A stretch of 64,000 bases of DNA from contig CAJHNH020004557.1 in NCBI GenBank assembly GCA_905116865.2, forward strand, positions 866,036 to 930,035, given 5' to 3'. Under the pieces are notes generated by a model. The model saw only the letters and a program-made list of their open reading frames with translations, had not been told where the DNA came from and did not search any database. This document shows, one piece after another, positions 32,801 through 43,690 of this stretch. Position 1 is the stretch's first letter, and each line of letters begins with the position of its first letter. The position numbers were made by a program, and so were the translations under genes. This DNA comes from Candidula unifasciata. Taxonomy: Eukaryota; Mollusca; Gastropoda; Stylommatophora; Geomitridae.

Positions 32801-35800
32801 ATGGCAAACTACTGAACATAATTTTTTGTAGTAAAAGCACATACAGTCAACAGATGCTTTTGTGCTTTGCAGCCCCCTCTGAATTAGTGGTTTCCAACCT
32901 AAGGGGGATGTGAGGAGGTTTCAAGGGGGGCCCCCCTTGAGAAATTTAGCAAGAAATTTTCTAAAATGAGGGCATTTGTATTCGTAATAATCCATTGACG
33001 TATTTGTTCTAGTTTAATTCTAAATAAAATAGTATAATATAAAGAAAAAACCCATTTATAATACCAACAAAACCAGGCCATTTTTTTTGTTTGTTCTCAT
33101 AATTATTAATATGATAAGACAGGCATTTACAAATTAAGAAAACATTCTTACTCAAGCGTTATCTCCATTCAATCTTTTCCCCTTGTTTCAGAATCTATTG
33201 TCCTCTTCTTAATCACATTTTATTAATGGGTTGGGGCAGGGGTCTTATCATATGCTCGAACGGGGGGGGGGGAGGGGGGGGGGGGCCTTGCCATATACTC
33301 AAGGGGGTGGGTGCTACCTGAAAGAGGTTAAAGAGGACCACTGCTCGGAAGGAAACACAACAAAGAAGTCAGAGTTGTTTCCTAGAGGACTCACAACCAG
33401 GTCAAGAGACAGACCTGGAAGATAGCACATACCACAGTTCTGTAGTAAACTGGTTTTCAAATCAGACGAGTGTCATTCCACTCCAGACATGTCTATGGAG
33501 GGCCTGCTGTCACTAAATCCATCAAGCTACAGCAATCAACTGAGCCTGTCTGAAAAATTGTTTAAGAACCTGCTGGTTTGTATTGAGTTTTGCAGTTTCC
33601 TGACCAGACTGTGCTTATTGTTGTAGATGAATAACCGTTTTGATCGGATTATAAGGGTGTTAATGCTGTCAATGTTATCCATTACTTGATCTCTAGATGT
33701 AGTCCAGCTACTCCACCCTTTCATTGCCCACTACACGTATTGCCAGGTGCCATAATAAACTGCAGGCATTAGCAAGTTCAACACAATGTCTGTGTTTGTT
33801 CCTGTATTAGTTCTTAAGATCGTGTTTACTGAATCTCTCTGTATACCCTCTTGGGTGTAGTTTATCATCTAGCCTTCATTACTTGAGGAATATGGCAGGA
33901 AGAACTAATTGATTCTGACAGAAATAGTTCAGTAAACATCAGAAGTTGCACGTCAAAAAAGCACCAAAGATGGCGAAAGCGCAGGGTTCAGTTAGTCTCA
34001 GGAAACTAAGTGTCCTGTGATGTTTAATAGGGTAGTATTAAAGAACTGGAGAGAGAGGCGCAGCCTGCTTGCAGCAAGCGGACTCTATTATGAGAGGAAA
34101 ATAAAAATTGTCTAGATAATCCGGGTTGATGGCAAGGAGATAACTGCTTCTTTCAATCATGCTATTAACTGTACTTTGTTGTCAGTACTATCCCAAACGA
34201 CTTTGTTTTCTCCTCGTTTTCATCATCACCATTCACTGAACCCACATGTAAAGCCTGCAGTAAAAGTAAAAGCTAATTTCAGGTTCATGTCTCCGGGAGC
34301 CAGATTTAGACTTGATGAGGCCTTAAGATAAGTAAAGCCCTGAGGCACCTACAATTTAAACACACTAGCTAATCTCAGAAAACTTTAAAATACATGCGCC
34401 TTTTAAAAATATGGATCATTGGAATATATTGTCGTTTAATTTTAGTGAACGAAATAATAAAGAATGTATTATTATTTAATCCTTTAAAAAGGCTGTGTAA
34501 GAAGAAAATGAAAATATTTGAAAGGAAAACTGCGTTTGTGAAGAACAGTCATTTTTTGAGGCCCCCCTACAGATTGTGAGATCCTAAACTTCTACCTAAA
34601 TCCAGCACTGCATGCCTCTATCCATCTCCGTAGTTTTTGGATGGAGACTTGTTCTGTGGCTGATACCATATTTGTTCCGTACCTTTCATACCATTCAACT
34701 TTCTAGTTAAAATGTGATGGCTTCTCTCAGCCTTACTGGCTTCTTGACCATCTCCACCACCTGTTTCCTTAGTAACCCCATTTACTAGGCAAAAACAGTT
34801 TTATCTGGACCCATTGAGTTTGCTTCTTTCGGTTCATTTTAATTTTAGTTTACAATTTCCCCCTAAGTTAACTAGATGTTTCGGTTGCAGATGTGAGTTG
34901 TTTCAACCAGGAAGTTAAAACATTAAGAGCATCTGACAGATCGCTATTATGAGAACTTACAACATTTCGGTCTGAATCATCATCTCTCTCTTAACTCGAT
35001 TGCGAGGTCTAGCTATGTCAGTTGGAGCAGCGCGAAGTAAAAACCCTGCAAAACCTTACAGTCGCTACATCAGCCAATACAGAACAGGAGTCGTCAGCAT
35101 AAACACACTAAGAAACGTTCTTGGGACAAGATCTGAGCACTTATGTGTCTCCCGACGTGCAGTGGGGATGATTTTGAAATGAACAATCAAAGAACAAAGA
35201 ACGGTCTGATTCATGAGCCATCCCAGAATCACTTAAGAGATTCAAAGACAGCAGTATGTTGGTTAGTTAGGGCACAGGCAGGGAAATGTGAAAACATGGA
35301 TCGAAGAAACAGGACGCACAAGATAAGCTTAAATGAACTTTCTTCTTCTTCTTCTTCTTCTTCTTTTTCTTTTTCTTCTTCTTCTTCTTCTTCTTCTTCT
35401 TCTTCTTCTTCTTCTTCTTCTTCTTCTTCTTCTTCTTCTTCTTCTTCTTCTTCTTCTTCTTCTTCTTCTTCTTCTTCTTCTTTTTCTTCTTCTTCATTTT
35501 CTTTTTCTTCTTCTTCTTCTTCTTCTTCTTCTTTTTCTTCTTCTTCTTCTTCTTTTTCTTCTTTTTCTTCTTCTTCTTCTTCTTCTTCTTCTTCTTCTTC
35601 TTCTTCTTCTTCTTCTTCTTCTTCTTCTTCTTCTTCTTCTTCTTCTTCTTCTTCTTCTTCTTCTTCTTCTTCTTCTCCTCTTTCTTCTTCTTCTTCTTCT
35701 TCTTTATCTTCTTCTTCGTCGTCTTCTTCTCCTCCTCCTCGTCCTTTTTTGGGGTCTTTTTACTTTCACGCATGAAAGGGACGTTACGGTGTGATTAACA

Positions 35801-37569
35801 GCTAGGCCGCAAGAGTTGCTACTCTCGGCTTACCATCATTAGACGCCTTTAGGGGCAACAATAGGTGTATCTTTCCACTCCCAAAGGGAACCTGGAATCC
35901 CTCACATGGAACACGCGCAGTCTCATAGTGATGTCTACGCATCCTGTTTTCTTTTACGATTTACATAAGCGGTTGTATATGTTGAGATCAGTCACCTGTT
36001 GTTTATGTGTGTGTGTGTAAACGCGTGGAAAAGTGGGAGAGGTGTTAAAAAAATATGTTGCAGAACTGAAGAATGTCTGCCCGGTCCAGGCTTCAGGTTT
36101 CTTCTTACCGTCGGAAGCCGCATTATAATCTTACAGTTGAGCTGGGCTGGGCGGAGTTTGTACATGTAGGTGTCTCATGACTGCGGTGTTTAATCCTCTG
36201 AACCAATGGCTCTCAACCTCCCTATTGCCGGGACCCTTCAGTACAGTTCTCTCATGTTGTGGCGTCCCCCAGACAGTTATTTTCCTTCACAATTTCAATA
36301 AATATGCGTTTTCCGATGGGCTTAGACGACCCCTGTGAAAGGGTCGTTCGACCCCCAAAAAGGGAATGCGACCGGCAGTTTGAGAACCGCTAGTCTGGAC
36401 TACCATTCTGGATGAAGTAAACGACAGTGTAATGCATTCTTCTTCTTCTTCTTCTTCTTCTTCTTCTTCGCGTTTACTAGCTGTAAACTGGCGGAAAGTT
36501 CTGGTTGTTCGTCCACCACTTCTGGACTGCAGTCCTGTTTCAGAACCTGTGTGTTGCGTTTGCATCCGTAATGCATTACTGAAATGAGACGTTACAACTG
36601 GACATTTGCCAGCGTGTGGACATTGTAGATCATCGCTGTCTGAAGAGAATGGTGCAACTGGGATTGACCAGGGGATCTGGCCGAGACTCAGCATTCAGGG
36701 GAAAGACGAGACGGACATACAGTGGAATTGAACCTCTGCTCTAGCAGATGGGTGTCCCTGATTCCTTCTTCTGCTTCTTCAAGTACTGACCGCTGTAAGT
36801 TCATTTAGCACGCCGTGTTTTTTTAAGCAACCGAAAATAGACCTTTTGTGTTGTTGTGACTGCTCACTGGCTTCATACCAGAGTCTTGATTTGAGAGGAT
36901 CAACAAATGAGCAGGGAACTAATCATATTCTGACACAAAAAAACACGACTTGTATGTACAGTCGCAAGAACTTCCCACGTCTGGAAGATGTTACATGATA
37001 ACAGAATCTCTCCACGCTTCCATAGACGCCGACACATCATGTTGCCGCTTGCAGCTCACTAAATAAGAACTCAGCGGTCGACGACGCTACACAAGCAGAG
37101 AGAAACATTGCTCAACAGGGCCAGATTTTTGTTATGCGTATTATATATTGACATCTTTTTACCGTCTTTCGTTTTTCAAACTGGCCGGAAAACTGTGGAC
37201 ACATCTTTCAAATTGAGAGCCTGGTTTCTTTTTCTTTCGACACATCTCCAAGATAATATCAGAGATAAAACTATCATCTAGTTGTTGTTCATACGTGCTC
37301 GGGCAGTTTGTTTTTGTGGACTTCCGCTGGTTGAAGCCATAAGTGTTTCACCTCCTCAGTCCAGTGGCCGAGTTGTGTGTCTTGCCTTGTGACATTTGTG
37401 AATTCCTTTTCGCACTACATCAAAACTGTTTACGAGTGTATTATCGTGGATCCTCAAAATGTGTATCTGGAGGTCCCGATTTCGTGCTCTGTGTGCCAGC
37501 CACTGTCTGCGGGCGAAAGACCGGAGCAGACAGATAAAATCATTTGCAGTGAACTCTGTCCTCGTCTAT
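26818..37569 (+). CDS. Candidate secreted or membrane protein, first two coding exons (partial)
   Basis: I do not recognise this protein. Exon A (26818-26878) codes for MDFDYKICVILTTFFLQTCT, a signal-peptide-like hydrophobic N-terminus, and ends G|GTGAGT, a near-ideal donor in phase 1. Exon B (37360-37569) follows a pyrimidine-rich acceptor (TTTCACCTCCTCAG), is 210 bp and is phase 1 at both ends if the donor is CTAT|GTAACC. It gives VQWPSCVSCLVTFVNSFSHY, IKTVYECIIVDPQNVYLEVP and ISCSVCQPLSAGERPEQTDK, then IICSELCPRL, with eight cysteines. Symmetric phase-1 exons after a signal-peptide exon are typical of extracellular animal proteins. The join across a 10.5-kb, repeat-filled intron is inference, and later exons were not found. 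Confidence 0.33.
26879..27505. other. No recognised feature
   Basis: AT-rich sequence within the inferred first intron. No repeat or RNA recognised. Confidence 0.4.
27510..27785 (-). repeat. GAA-tailed short interspersed repeat
   Basis: Contains GGCTGTAATCAACTCCTGTG, GTTCTGGTTGTTCATCCACC, CAGTTAATTGACTCTTGCGA and GGACCTCGGAACCCACTCGG. It is the first of three copies within 1.2 kb. Confidence 0.8.
28008..28282 (-). repeat. GAA-tailed short interspersed repeat
   Basis: Starts with the (TTC)n tail complement, then CTGCAAACTCCAGTGGAAAG, GACTGTTGGTTCCTTGC and CAGTTAGTTGACTCCTATG. Confidence 0.8.
28453..28728 (-). repeat. GAA-tailed short interspersed repeat
   Basis: Contains TTCACTGGTTGTAAACCCCG, TTTTACAGATCTGGCTTA, CTCTCAGGCAGATGTACTCC and CCGAAAACCCACACAGGGA. 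Confidence 0.8.
28999..29189 (+). mobile_element. hAT-like MITE, complete
   Basis: Termini CAGCAGTTCTCAAACTG and GGTTAAGAGCCACTG are inverted repeats of the CAGNGGTTCTCAACC type seen in SPIN-like hAT elements. The inside has CACAGGGGTCACCTAAGACC, TTGGAAAACACATATTTG and ATTAAAGGGTCGAGGGATTA. No transposase. Target duplication is not clear. Confidence 0.8.
29375..29554 (+). pseudogene. LINE C-terminal domain fragment, still open
   Basis: 60 codons ending in TAG: CTCGLAPEKTDHILQNCPSC, then NFWPRETLEVKLHGSLSELQ and KTVKFISETI. This matches the CxCG...DHILQxCP...WP...L.G...L..T..FI block that ends many molluscan LINE proteins. The rest of the protein is missing. Confidence 0.8.
29655..30540. repeat. 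51-bp minisatellite
   Basis: About 17 units of AACTGGGCCAGCACTTGTAT, CAGTTATGACAAGAGAAGAG and GGCAGAGAAAC with a few variable positions (AAG/GAG/GAT and ACAAC/ACCAC). The multiple-of-three unit keeps frames of 284 and 324 codons open on both strands. It starts ~100 bp after the LINE fragment. Confidence 0.93.
30640..30760 (+). pseudogene. Possible LINE C-terminal fragment
   Basis: Reads RGAKATGLDSIHHIKAIAWD followed by RVEWRNKLQDLCDI and stop, like the AxDRxxWRxxVxALC end of LINE proteins. Confidence 0.4.
30950..31050. repeat. ~17-18-bp short tandem array
   Basis: Five or six imperfect copies of CACAGAGCAGAGCTYGT. Confidence 0.75.
31146..31405 (+). repeat. GAA-tailed short interspersed repeat
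   Basis: Sense copy: CAGGGACCCCATTATAGGAC, CAATAGACCCACTGCTTCTC, AACGAATGTGCATGCGGCAC and AGCCAGAGTTTACAGTCAGC. Confidence 0.7.
31868..32056. repeat. 23-bp minisatellite
   Basis: Eight units of TTCTCTAGTTTTAGAATGTT + GCT with two single-base variants (GTTATT). Confidence 0.92.
32490..32890 (+). repeat. GAA-tailed repeat fragment followed by SINE-A body fragment
   Basis: 32490-32655 has TTGAAGTCATTTGCATCTGT, TCTGTAAAACGGATGTGCGC and AAGTGGACAAACAACCAGAA. 32756-32890 has TTGACTTCGACAAGAGG and GCAATGGCAAACTACTG, the body of the SINE at 8272-8508. Confidence 0.6.
32888..33080 (+). mobile_element. Possible hAT-like MITE end
   Basis: AGTGGTTTCCAACCTAAGG resembles an hAT terminus. The opposite end was not located. 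Confidence 0.3.
33081..35334. other. No gene recognised
   Basis: Contains a G-rich run near 33261-33286 and otherwise ordinary AT-rich sequence. A 60-codon open frame at 35000-35182 lacks any family resemblance. Confidence 0.4.
35335..35745. repeat. ~410-bp (TTC)n / (GAA)n microsatellite
   Basis: Almost pure TTC with rare TTTTTC interruptions and a CTCCTC edge. The poly-Ser, poly-Leu and poly-Lys frames through it are artefacts. Confidence 0.98.
35750..36200. other. No recognised feature
   Basis: Mixed-composition sequence with a short (GT)n near 36007. No gene or repeat supported. Confidence 0.4.
36204..36393 (-). mobile_element. hAT-like MITE, inverted copy
   Basis: Reads CAATGGCTCTCAACC at one end and GTTTGAGAACCGCTAG at the other. 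Internal GACCCCTGTGAAAGGGTCG and CTCATGTTGTGGCGTC are the reverse of the 28999-29189 family. Confidence 0.8.
36440..36570 (-). repeat. GAA-tailed repeat, 5'-truncated copy
   Basis: (TTC)n, then CGCGTTTACTAGCTGTAAAC, GGTTGTTCGTCCACCAC and GAACCTGTGTGTTGCG, stopping after ~110 bp. It shows the microsatellite as the element's own tail. Confidence 0.8.
36571..37359. other. No recognised feature before the candidate exon
   Basis: No repeat recognised. The last 20 bases form a pyrimidine-rich acceptor for the exon at 37360. Confidence 0.35.
37360..37569 (+). CDS. Candidate cysteine-rich extracellular exon
   Basis: Acceptor at 37359. 70 codons, phase 1-1, eight cysteines including SCVSC, SCSVC and CSELC. 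The domain family is not recognised. The donor GTAACC is only fair. Confidence 0.35.
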
Positions 37570-37718
37570 GTAACCCCCCCCCCCTCTTCCCCCTCCCTAA
37601 TTGAGGATTCAAATATGTCCACCAACCTAGCAGGCGAATGTGCCATCTACTTCGCATGGTTTGCACTCAAACAATCAGAGGTCGCTGTTAGAAGCACGAG
37701 ACGGATAGCTGATCTCTC

Positions 37719-37723
37719 TCTCG

Positions 37724-37770
<47 letters not shown>

Positions 37771-37787
37771 CTCTCTCTCTCTTTCCC
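37719..37787. repeat. (CT)n microsatellite
   Basis: CTCTCTCG-type start then long (CT)n, ending CTCTCTTTCC. Confidence 0.95.
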
Positions 37788-37789
37788 GA

Positions 37790-38660
37790 CTCTGGAGAAC
37801 AATCTCTGCTTAGACCAGGTAGCAGTTAAATCATATTGGTTGTCAAATTATTAATTGTGATGTAGATGCAGAGTTTTGTCACCACAACTTCAACAACAAA
37901 AATTCTCCCCCCCCCCCCTTTTTTTTTCCCCGCTGACAAATCATTAAGGCGCCAGGTAAAGGTGCCGGTATTATACACTGACAAACATCCGAAGATCAGC
38001 AAAAGACAAAAGGGGGGAAAAATGAACTGACCGCCAACAGTTATCCAATGGAAGGTGTAAAGATGTTCGTAGATGCTTCGCAACTGTAGCCAGTGACGCT
38101 GCTTCTCCACACTGCAAACAGGTCGCAAGCGTCAGAACTAGAAACTGAGGGGAACCTCTCTTTGTTGCTTCTGACAGCAGTCTCGCTATCGAAAAAACAA
38201 TTATCCGATCAATCTGCAGGCCCTACACAACCCTCAAATTTAATTTGCCGCCAGGCTGATACGACACGATCGATATTAATGCGAGTGCAAAATGAACTCC
38301 AAATATTGCAGCATCCGAATCAACACAGTTTGCTAAATATAGACGCAGTCTTCATGGAGTCTGCGGTGATGTCGAGAATTGTTCCAACGGGTTATCTTTG
38401 AGAAGATGTAACGCTTGAAGTGGCCTGTATTTATAGTTCGGTTAATCATGTGTCGTCTCCACAGTGAAGGTTGGCTGCAGTTGTTCTGCAACCCTGTTTC
38501 TTGACGTAAACTTTCTCAGACTGTTTTCGCTCATCTCTTGAGGTAATCTCCTCGTTTGTGTCATTGTCAGTCTCTTGCTAGTCCACCCTCACAGTTTCCA
38601 CCCAGCATAGCTTAAATACAAGCGCTGTTGTGTATCTTCAGTAGCATGCTTTTCGTTCCC
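37790..38660. other. No gene supported
   Basis: A 102-codon open frame at 38093-38401 has an acceptor-like TTCTGACAG near 38179 but no family resemblance and no donor in a useful place. Confidence 0.35.
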
Positions 38661-38663
38661 CAG

Positions 38664-38921
38664 TCAACAAAACCTCTGTATATGGTTTCTGACTCCATGA
38701 AATAACGACCCACTCTTCGATATGTCGAAGTCTCCTAGCTGCTTTTGATCTTCTGATTGCTTTTTCATTGTCCAGGTTTTTGCGACATAAAGCGAATTGA
38801 GCGTACATAACTGTTGATAGTTCTCATTCTTAATAATCCCCTCACCCCGATTTAGTATTGGTCTCTGTTGAAAAATGCTTCTGGTAATCTGTCGTTGAGG
38901 TGTCTGCACTTCTAACACCAT
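38664..38921 (-). pseudogene. LINE reverse-transcriptase C-terminal fragment
   Basis: LNSLYVAKTWTMKKQSEDQK parallels the LYGxETWTLTK block of LINE proteins, preceded by IFQQRPILNRGEGIIKNEN. Short and isolated. Confidence 0.55.
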
Positions 38922-39070
38922 CTTTTATTGCATGTCCAAAATAGTAGCAATTTGTAATCTGTTGATCTGTTTTTCTTTTTAAACTAGCAACGCCTGTATA
39001 GACACCATGACTATCCCTTTTTACACACCTGTAGCTCTTCTACATCTGATAATATCTCGCTGTCCCTGAC

Positions 39071-39073
39071 TCG

Positions 39074-39120
<47 letters not shown>

Positions 39121-39192
39121 CTTCTTCTTCTTCTTTCTTCTTCTTCTTCTTCTTCTTCTTCTTCTCTTCTTCTTCTTCTTCTTCTTCTTCTA
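39071..39192. repeat. (TC)n and (TTC)n microsatellite
   Basis: CTCTCT run followed by TTC repeats with CTTCTC interruptions. Confidence 0.95.
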
Positions 39193-39489
39193 GGACTCTC
39201 TCCTTCTAGATTTTCAGATTATCGCACACCGATTGTCAGTGTAATAGGCGTGAACTCGAGTTGCACACCGACCGACCGACCCCCCCCCCCCCCCACCCCC
39301 CTCCACCAGCTGGTGTCTACGATTCCATGCTCCCCTCACAGTTGACCTAATTCTCCATGAAAAACGTGTCCATCCATGTTGATTGCGTCTGCGGTAGAAT
39401 AAGGTAAGCACATTAACTGACCCAAGGTTCCGTATCTCAGGACTGGACTATTGGTCATCTGACCATTAGGTCAACCTTGCAGCAATTCT

Positions 39490-39575
39490 TCAAGGACATG
39501 ACCAGTTGGTTAAACCGTTTGCCTCGAATTGTAAAGGTCGCGGGATCAGGTCCGGACTTCCTGAGTTGTGATCCT
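39490..39575 (+). repeat. tRNA-like SINE head fragment
   Basis: GACCAGTTGGTTAAACCG and GCGGGATCAGGTCC resemble A and B boxes, both imperfect. Confidence 0.4.
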
Positions 39576-39599
39576 GAGTGCAGGTTGTGGTACCTCCCT

Positions 39600-41080
39600 A
39601 AGGATCGTCGTTAGAGCTACATAGCTTGTACTTTGTACAGCACTCTACGCTTTGCGAAGAGGGTCAACAATATGGGATAGAACACACGTAAAAAAAGATA
39701 ATCGTTTCTCCCAGTCGCCCACTTACACCCCCCCCTCCCCACCCACAATTATTTTTTTTTTAAATATAAAAAGTGTGCTATTCTATTATGCACACTTGTG
39801 TGTTCTCGTCGGCTATATTTGTGTTACCGAACTATTTTCCCACCATTGCACAGACGGATTTGGCTGCATGAACTGAAACAGAAAGCGGGTTGTGGGCAAA
39901 CATGATCACCCCAGCCACTCAGTAAACGATCGATATAAATGATATGGGTGTGGATGACTTGAGGTTTACCCATTTGTGAGTAATGTACACACTTTTTATG
40001 CCTAGAACAGGGTGGGAACGGGGTTGGGGTAATATTCTGAAAATTCAGACGGCCAGCAGAATGTGTGTCCGGATACTCTCAGTGAGCCAGCTCCTGCATA
40101 ATTGTCCAGGGCGGAATCGATAGTTGTGAACAATGTTTGTGTGCGACAGTGATCTCTGTATGGCTGCATGGATGTACCAGCCGGGTATCGATCCGGATTC
40201 GGGATTTTCTGAGCTGGATATGCCTGTCCAGTCCGGTCTCTGACGCGGTTAATATTATACTGTCTGTAATGCCGCCCCTTGGCGTTCTCTCCTCTCTGGC
40301 AAGTTTGTGTTTCCCTGGAGCATAAGCCTCTGTTAGTTGTTATTTGCCGATGTTTTGTTAAACTCCGAGAACGAACTCTCTGTTGTCTTGTCTGAAATGT
40401 ATTCTATGTTTATTTATGTCAGCAACGTAAGCATTCGTCATTCTTACACACACACGTCTGTGTGTGTGCAATATATGTTGGTCCGTGGCGAGGAGGTTAG
40501 TGAATGCGGTTAACAGTTTCATGATCCTCAAGTACAAGGGTTGGTTCCCCTCGCTAGACGGTGAATAAAAACCGTTCTCGTGGTTTTTGGACACTTGTAT
40601 GAGAGTAGTACCGTGGAAGAGCTTGGAGCCTCGGCACGCCGTATTTCCTAAGACAACTGTGATAAACTGTAACCAGTCTTCATTGCGGGGACGGCATCCA
40701 TCTTCTGCTATTATCCTAGATACCAAAGAGAAAATGCTATTGACTTGCTCAAGCTTCTCCTCGCTCTCAGTAATTGACAGTATTATGTTGATCCTTTCTT
40801 TTGGAAATAAATGTTACATTAGCAGCCTTAGACTATTGCGAGTCAAGAAGAATAAAAATTATTGACATTCTGGCAGATCTCAACGCCAGAGAAAAAAAAC
40901 TGGCTTCATAAATAGCGTCATGTTTTGGCAACTAGAGATTTTGGCTGCATTAAACATCCTAGTGATGGAAGGTGTGGTTTCTTGGAAGGAGGAGCAAGTA
41001 AGGGGAGAGGGGAGCTGTGTAGTGCTGGCACACAAATGTGTATAGGAAATTGAATACCCGTATAGTTGGTTGCTGAATAG
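39600..41080. other. No gene recognised
   Basis: A possible tRNA-like remnant lies at 40487-40560 (GGTTAGTGAATGCGG ... GGTTGGTTCCCC). Short open frames have no recognisable content. Confidence 0.35.
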
Positions 41081-41084
41081 TTAA

Positions 41085-42330
41085 CAATGTTGACATATTG
41101 CCATTAAGTTGCCGTATAGGAACAGACTTGATCTTTAGCCCAAGAGTTACTGCTATATAGCCACTGAGTTGTCATATAGAAACTGAATTGTCATATAGCT
41201 ACTGAGTTGTCAAATAGCCACCGAGTTATCATTGCCAAATACCCATTAAGTTGCCATATACCCACTGAGTTGTAATACAAGGTCCGACCATTAAGTAGTG
41301 AGACTAGTTCCATCAAAATTAAAATAATGAACGGTTGAAGATATAACCTTTATTTTATTCAACGTAAGTCCCTTGTGCATTGGTACAGTCAGTAGCACGA
41401 TCTAACAAACACTGGAACAACCTCTGTAGTTCTCCTATTGCTATGGAACTTAGAGTCGATGTTATGGCCCTTGGATGTCATCAATATCGTCAAAGAAACG
41501 TCCTTTCAATGGTAACTTTAATTTCGGGAATAGAAAATAATCACAGGGGGACACATCTGGGGAATATGGTGGCTGGTTGAGAACACATACTTGTTTTAAG
41601 GCCAAAATCTTGCACTAAAATTTTACAACGGGTCTCTCTGTTAACACCCGCCATCTGCCATCATCCTGACAGCAAAACAACGACCTTCTTGAATCCGTTC
41701 TGTGACGTTTGCAATGAATTCTTCATTAGAAACAAAATTTGGGCGTCCAGGTCTAGATGTATTAGTAATAATTTCTTCAACTCTTTTGAATCGTGAATAC
41801 CTGAAATTCTGTGCACCAGATAAACAATTATCAAACTTGTCACATCAATTGAACTGTTTCAATGGAGCTTTTTTCCCCCGAGATTTACACATAATTTAAT
41901 GTTAACTTCTTGCCCATACTGATTACATAACAATGCACCTCTGACTAGGTCAGCAAAATGGCGGCTTGTTTGTTATCTGCTTATCAGGCTGCGATGAAAG
42001 GTTTCCAGATCATAAACAAAGGTTGCCTCTTCGAATTCTATGCTCTCTTCATAGATAGCATTTTTGGCTTGGCCATAATAAAATCAGTCTCATTACTTAA
42101 TTGTCGGACCTTGTACAGGCACTGAGTTGCCATATAGTAATTAAGTTGCCATTTAGCCACTGAGTTGTCATATAGCCACTGAGTTGTCATATAGCCACTG
42201 AGTTGTCATGTAGCCACTGCGTTGTCATTGCCATATACCCACTGAGTTGTAATATAGCCATTGAGTTGCCATATAGCCATTGAGTTGCCATATAGCTTTT
42301 GAGGAGGAGATTGCAGCACCGTTGGACCTG
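41085..42330. repeat. 19-20-bp minisatellite interrupted by a mariner-like element
   Basis: Units like CATATAGCCACTGAGTTGT occupy 41085-41277 and 42114-42300, with weaker relatives to ~42560. The gap is exactly the transposon at 41278-42113. Confidence 0.85.
41278..42113 (-). mobile_element. Degenerate mariner-like transposon, internally deleted
   Basis: 836 bp flanked by TA on both sides (41276-41277, 42114-42115), with ~28-bp inverted termini beginning CAAGGTCCGACCATTAAG and CAAGGTCCGACAATTAAG. On the minus strand, pieces resemble a mariner transposase: TNTSRPGRPNFVSNEEFIAN with IQEGRCFAVRMMADGG towards the N-terminal side, and AIGELQRLFQCLLDRATDCT towards the C-terminus. Stops and frame changes are present, and the middle of the catalytic domain is missing (mariners are ~1.3 kb), so it cannot move itself. 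Confidence 0.88.
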
Positions 42331-42989
42331 TCTGGAGTGTTGTGATGATAATTCTTACTTATTAGTAACAACTGGTTATTTTCCATGTAGCCATCTGTTG
42401 AGTGGCTATTTAGTAGTCAAGCTGTCATTTAGTCAATTATTGGCCAAATAATTACAGACTTGCTATATAGCTGTCGAGTTGGCATATAGCAGTTAAGTTG
42501 GCCTATCATCATTAAGTTTCCATATCGCCACCAATTAGCGATATATTTGTTGATTTGTCATATAGTTTCTTTCAGGCAGACAGTGATGAGAGCGACGTTT
42601 TGCAAAAGACCTGCTACATGATGATGATATAACCGCTGCTCTGTCATGTAGCCGCGGCGTTGCCATATGTTCTAGGGAGGGCACAGGCGGCAACTCTTGC
42701 CTCGTATAAAGGTTTCCACAGCAGTGACGTCACCGTCACACACATATCCTTGGAGCGAGGCCTAGAGCATAGAGACAGAGACTTGACATTATGTTCAAAC
42801 ACTTCTTGCTCTAATAATCGATATCCTCAACCCGGGGTGTTTTTAACAGAGACCGCGAGCCGATAATTGCTTCCTTTTAATAGCACATAACAAGTTGGTT
42901 GCAAATTATCTGGCCAAGATGCCCCCCCCCCCCACCCCTCCCCCACCAGATGCTATTGGATGCAAGTAGGGAACAACAGCACTTGCACT

Positions 42990-43115
42990 GGGAACGTAGG
43001 CACCGGGACATGGGGACATAAGCACAGAGGACATGGGAACATAGGCAGCGGGACATGGGGACATAAGCACAGAGGACATGGGAACATAGGCACCGGGACA
43101 TGGGGACTCAGGAAC
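42990..43115. repeat. 45-bp minisatellite, 2.7 copies
   Basis: Units of CACCGGGACATGGGGACATA, AGCACAGAGGACATGGGAAC and ATAGG. Confidence 0.9.
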
Positions 43116-43423
43116 CTTGAGGTACCACCACCACCAATTTTAATTTACTTTCAGGGGTTGAGGCCTCTTCTTCCCCTCCCCCTTCCCGGTCCACTTAGAA
43201 AATTTGCAAAGGGTTTAGTCGACCTCCACCCCCACCCTCCTTTTAAGTATTTTTTTTAATGCATCCCTTATTATTTGACGTCTGTTTACCCAGCATTCAG
43301 CACACTGTTATTATTATTATAAATTTATTAGGAAACTCAGCCCCCCCCCCCCCCCCCTTGAAAATGTGCAAGGGGGCCTAATCGACCCCTAAACCAAATT
43401 TGCACGTTCTGCTTTTCATTATT
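43116..43423. other. C-rich runs, no gene
   Basis: Poly-C tracts near 43340 and pyrimidine-rich sequence. No gene. Confidence 0.5.
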
Positions 43424-43690
43424 TCTTGATACATCCCTCATTATTTCTTGATACATCCCTCATTATTTCTTGATACATCCCTCATTATTTCTTGATACAT
43501 CCCTCATTATTTCTTGATACATCCCTCATTATTTCTTGATACATCCCTCATTATTTCTTGATACATCCCTCATTATTTCTTGATACATCCCTCATTATTT
43601 CTTGATACATCCCTCATTATTTCTTGATACATCCCTCATTATTTCTTGATACATCCCTCATTATTTCTTGATACATCCCTCATTATTTCA
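43424..43690. repeat. 22-bp minisatellite, nearly perfect
   Basis: About 12 copies of CATTATTTCTTGATACATCC + CT with almost no variation, suggesting recent amplification. Confidence 0.95.

Noticed and set aside
35143..35794. Poly-serine, poly-leucine and poly-lysine frames
   Set aside because: Direct translation of the (TTC)n microsatellite.
38093..38401. 102-codon frame as a further exon of the 26818 gene
   Set aside because: An acceptor-like site is in a different phase and no good donor follows; residue content looks random.
43424..43690. CRISPR-like regular repeats
   Set aside because: Units are head-to-tail with no unique spacers and the DNA is animal nuclear.
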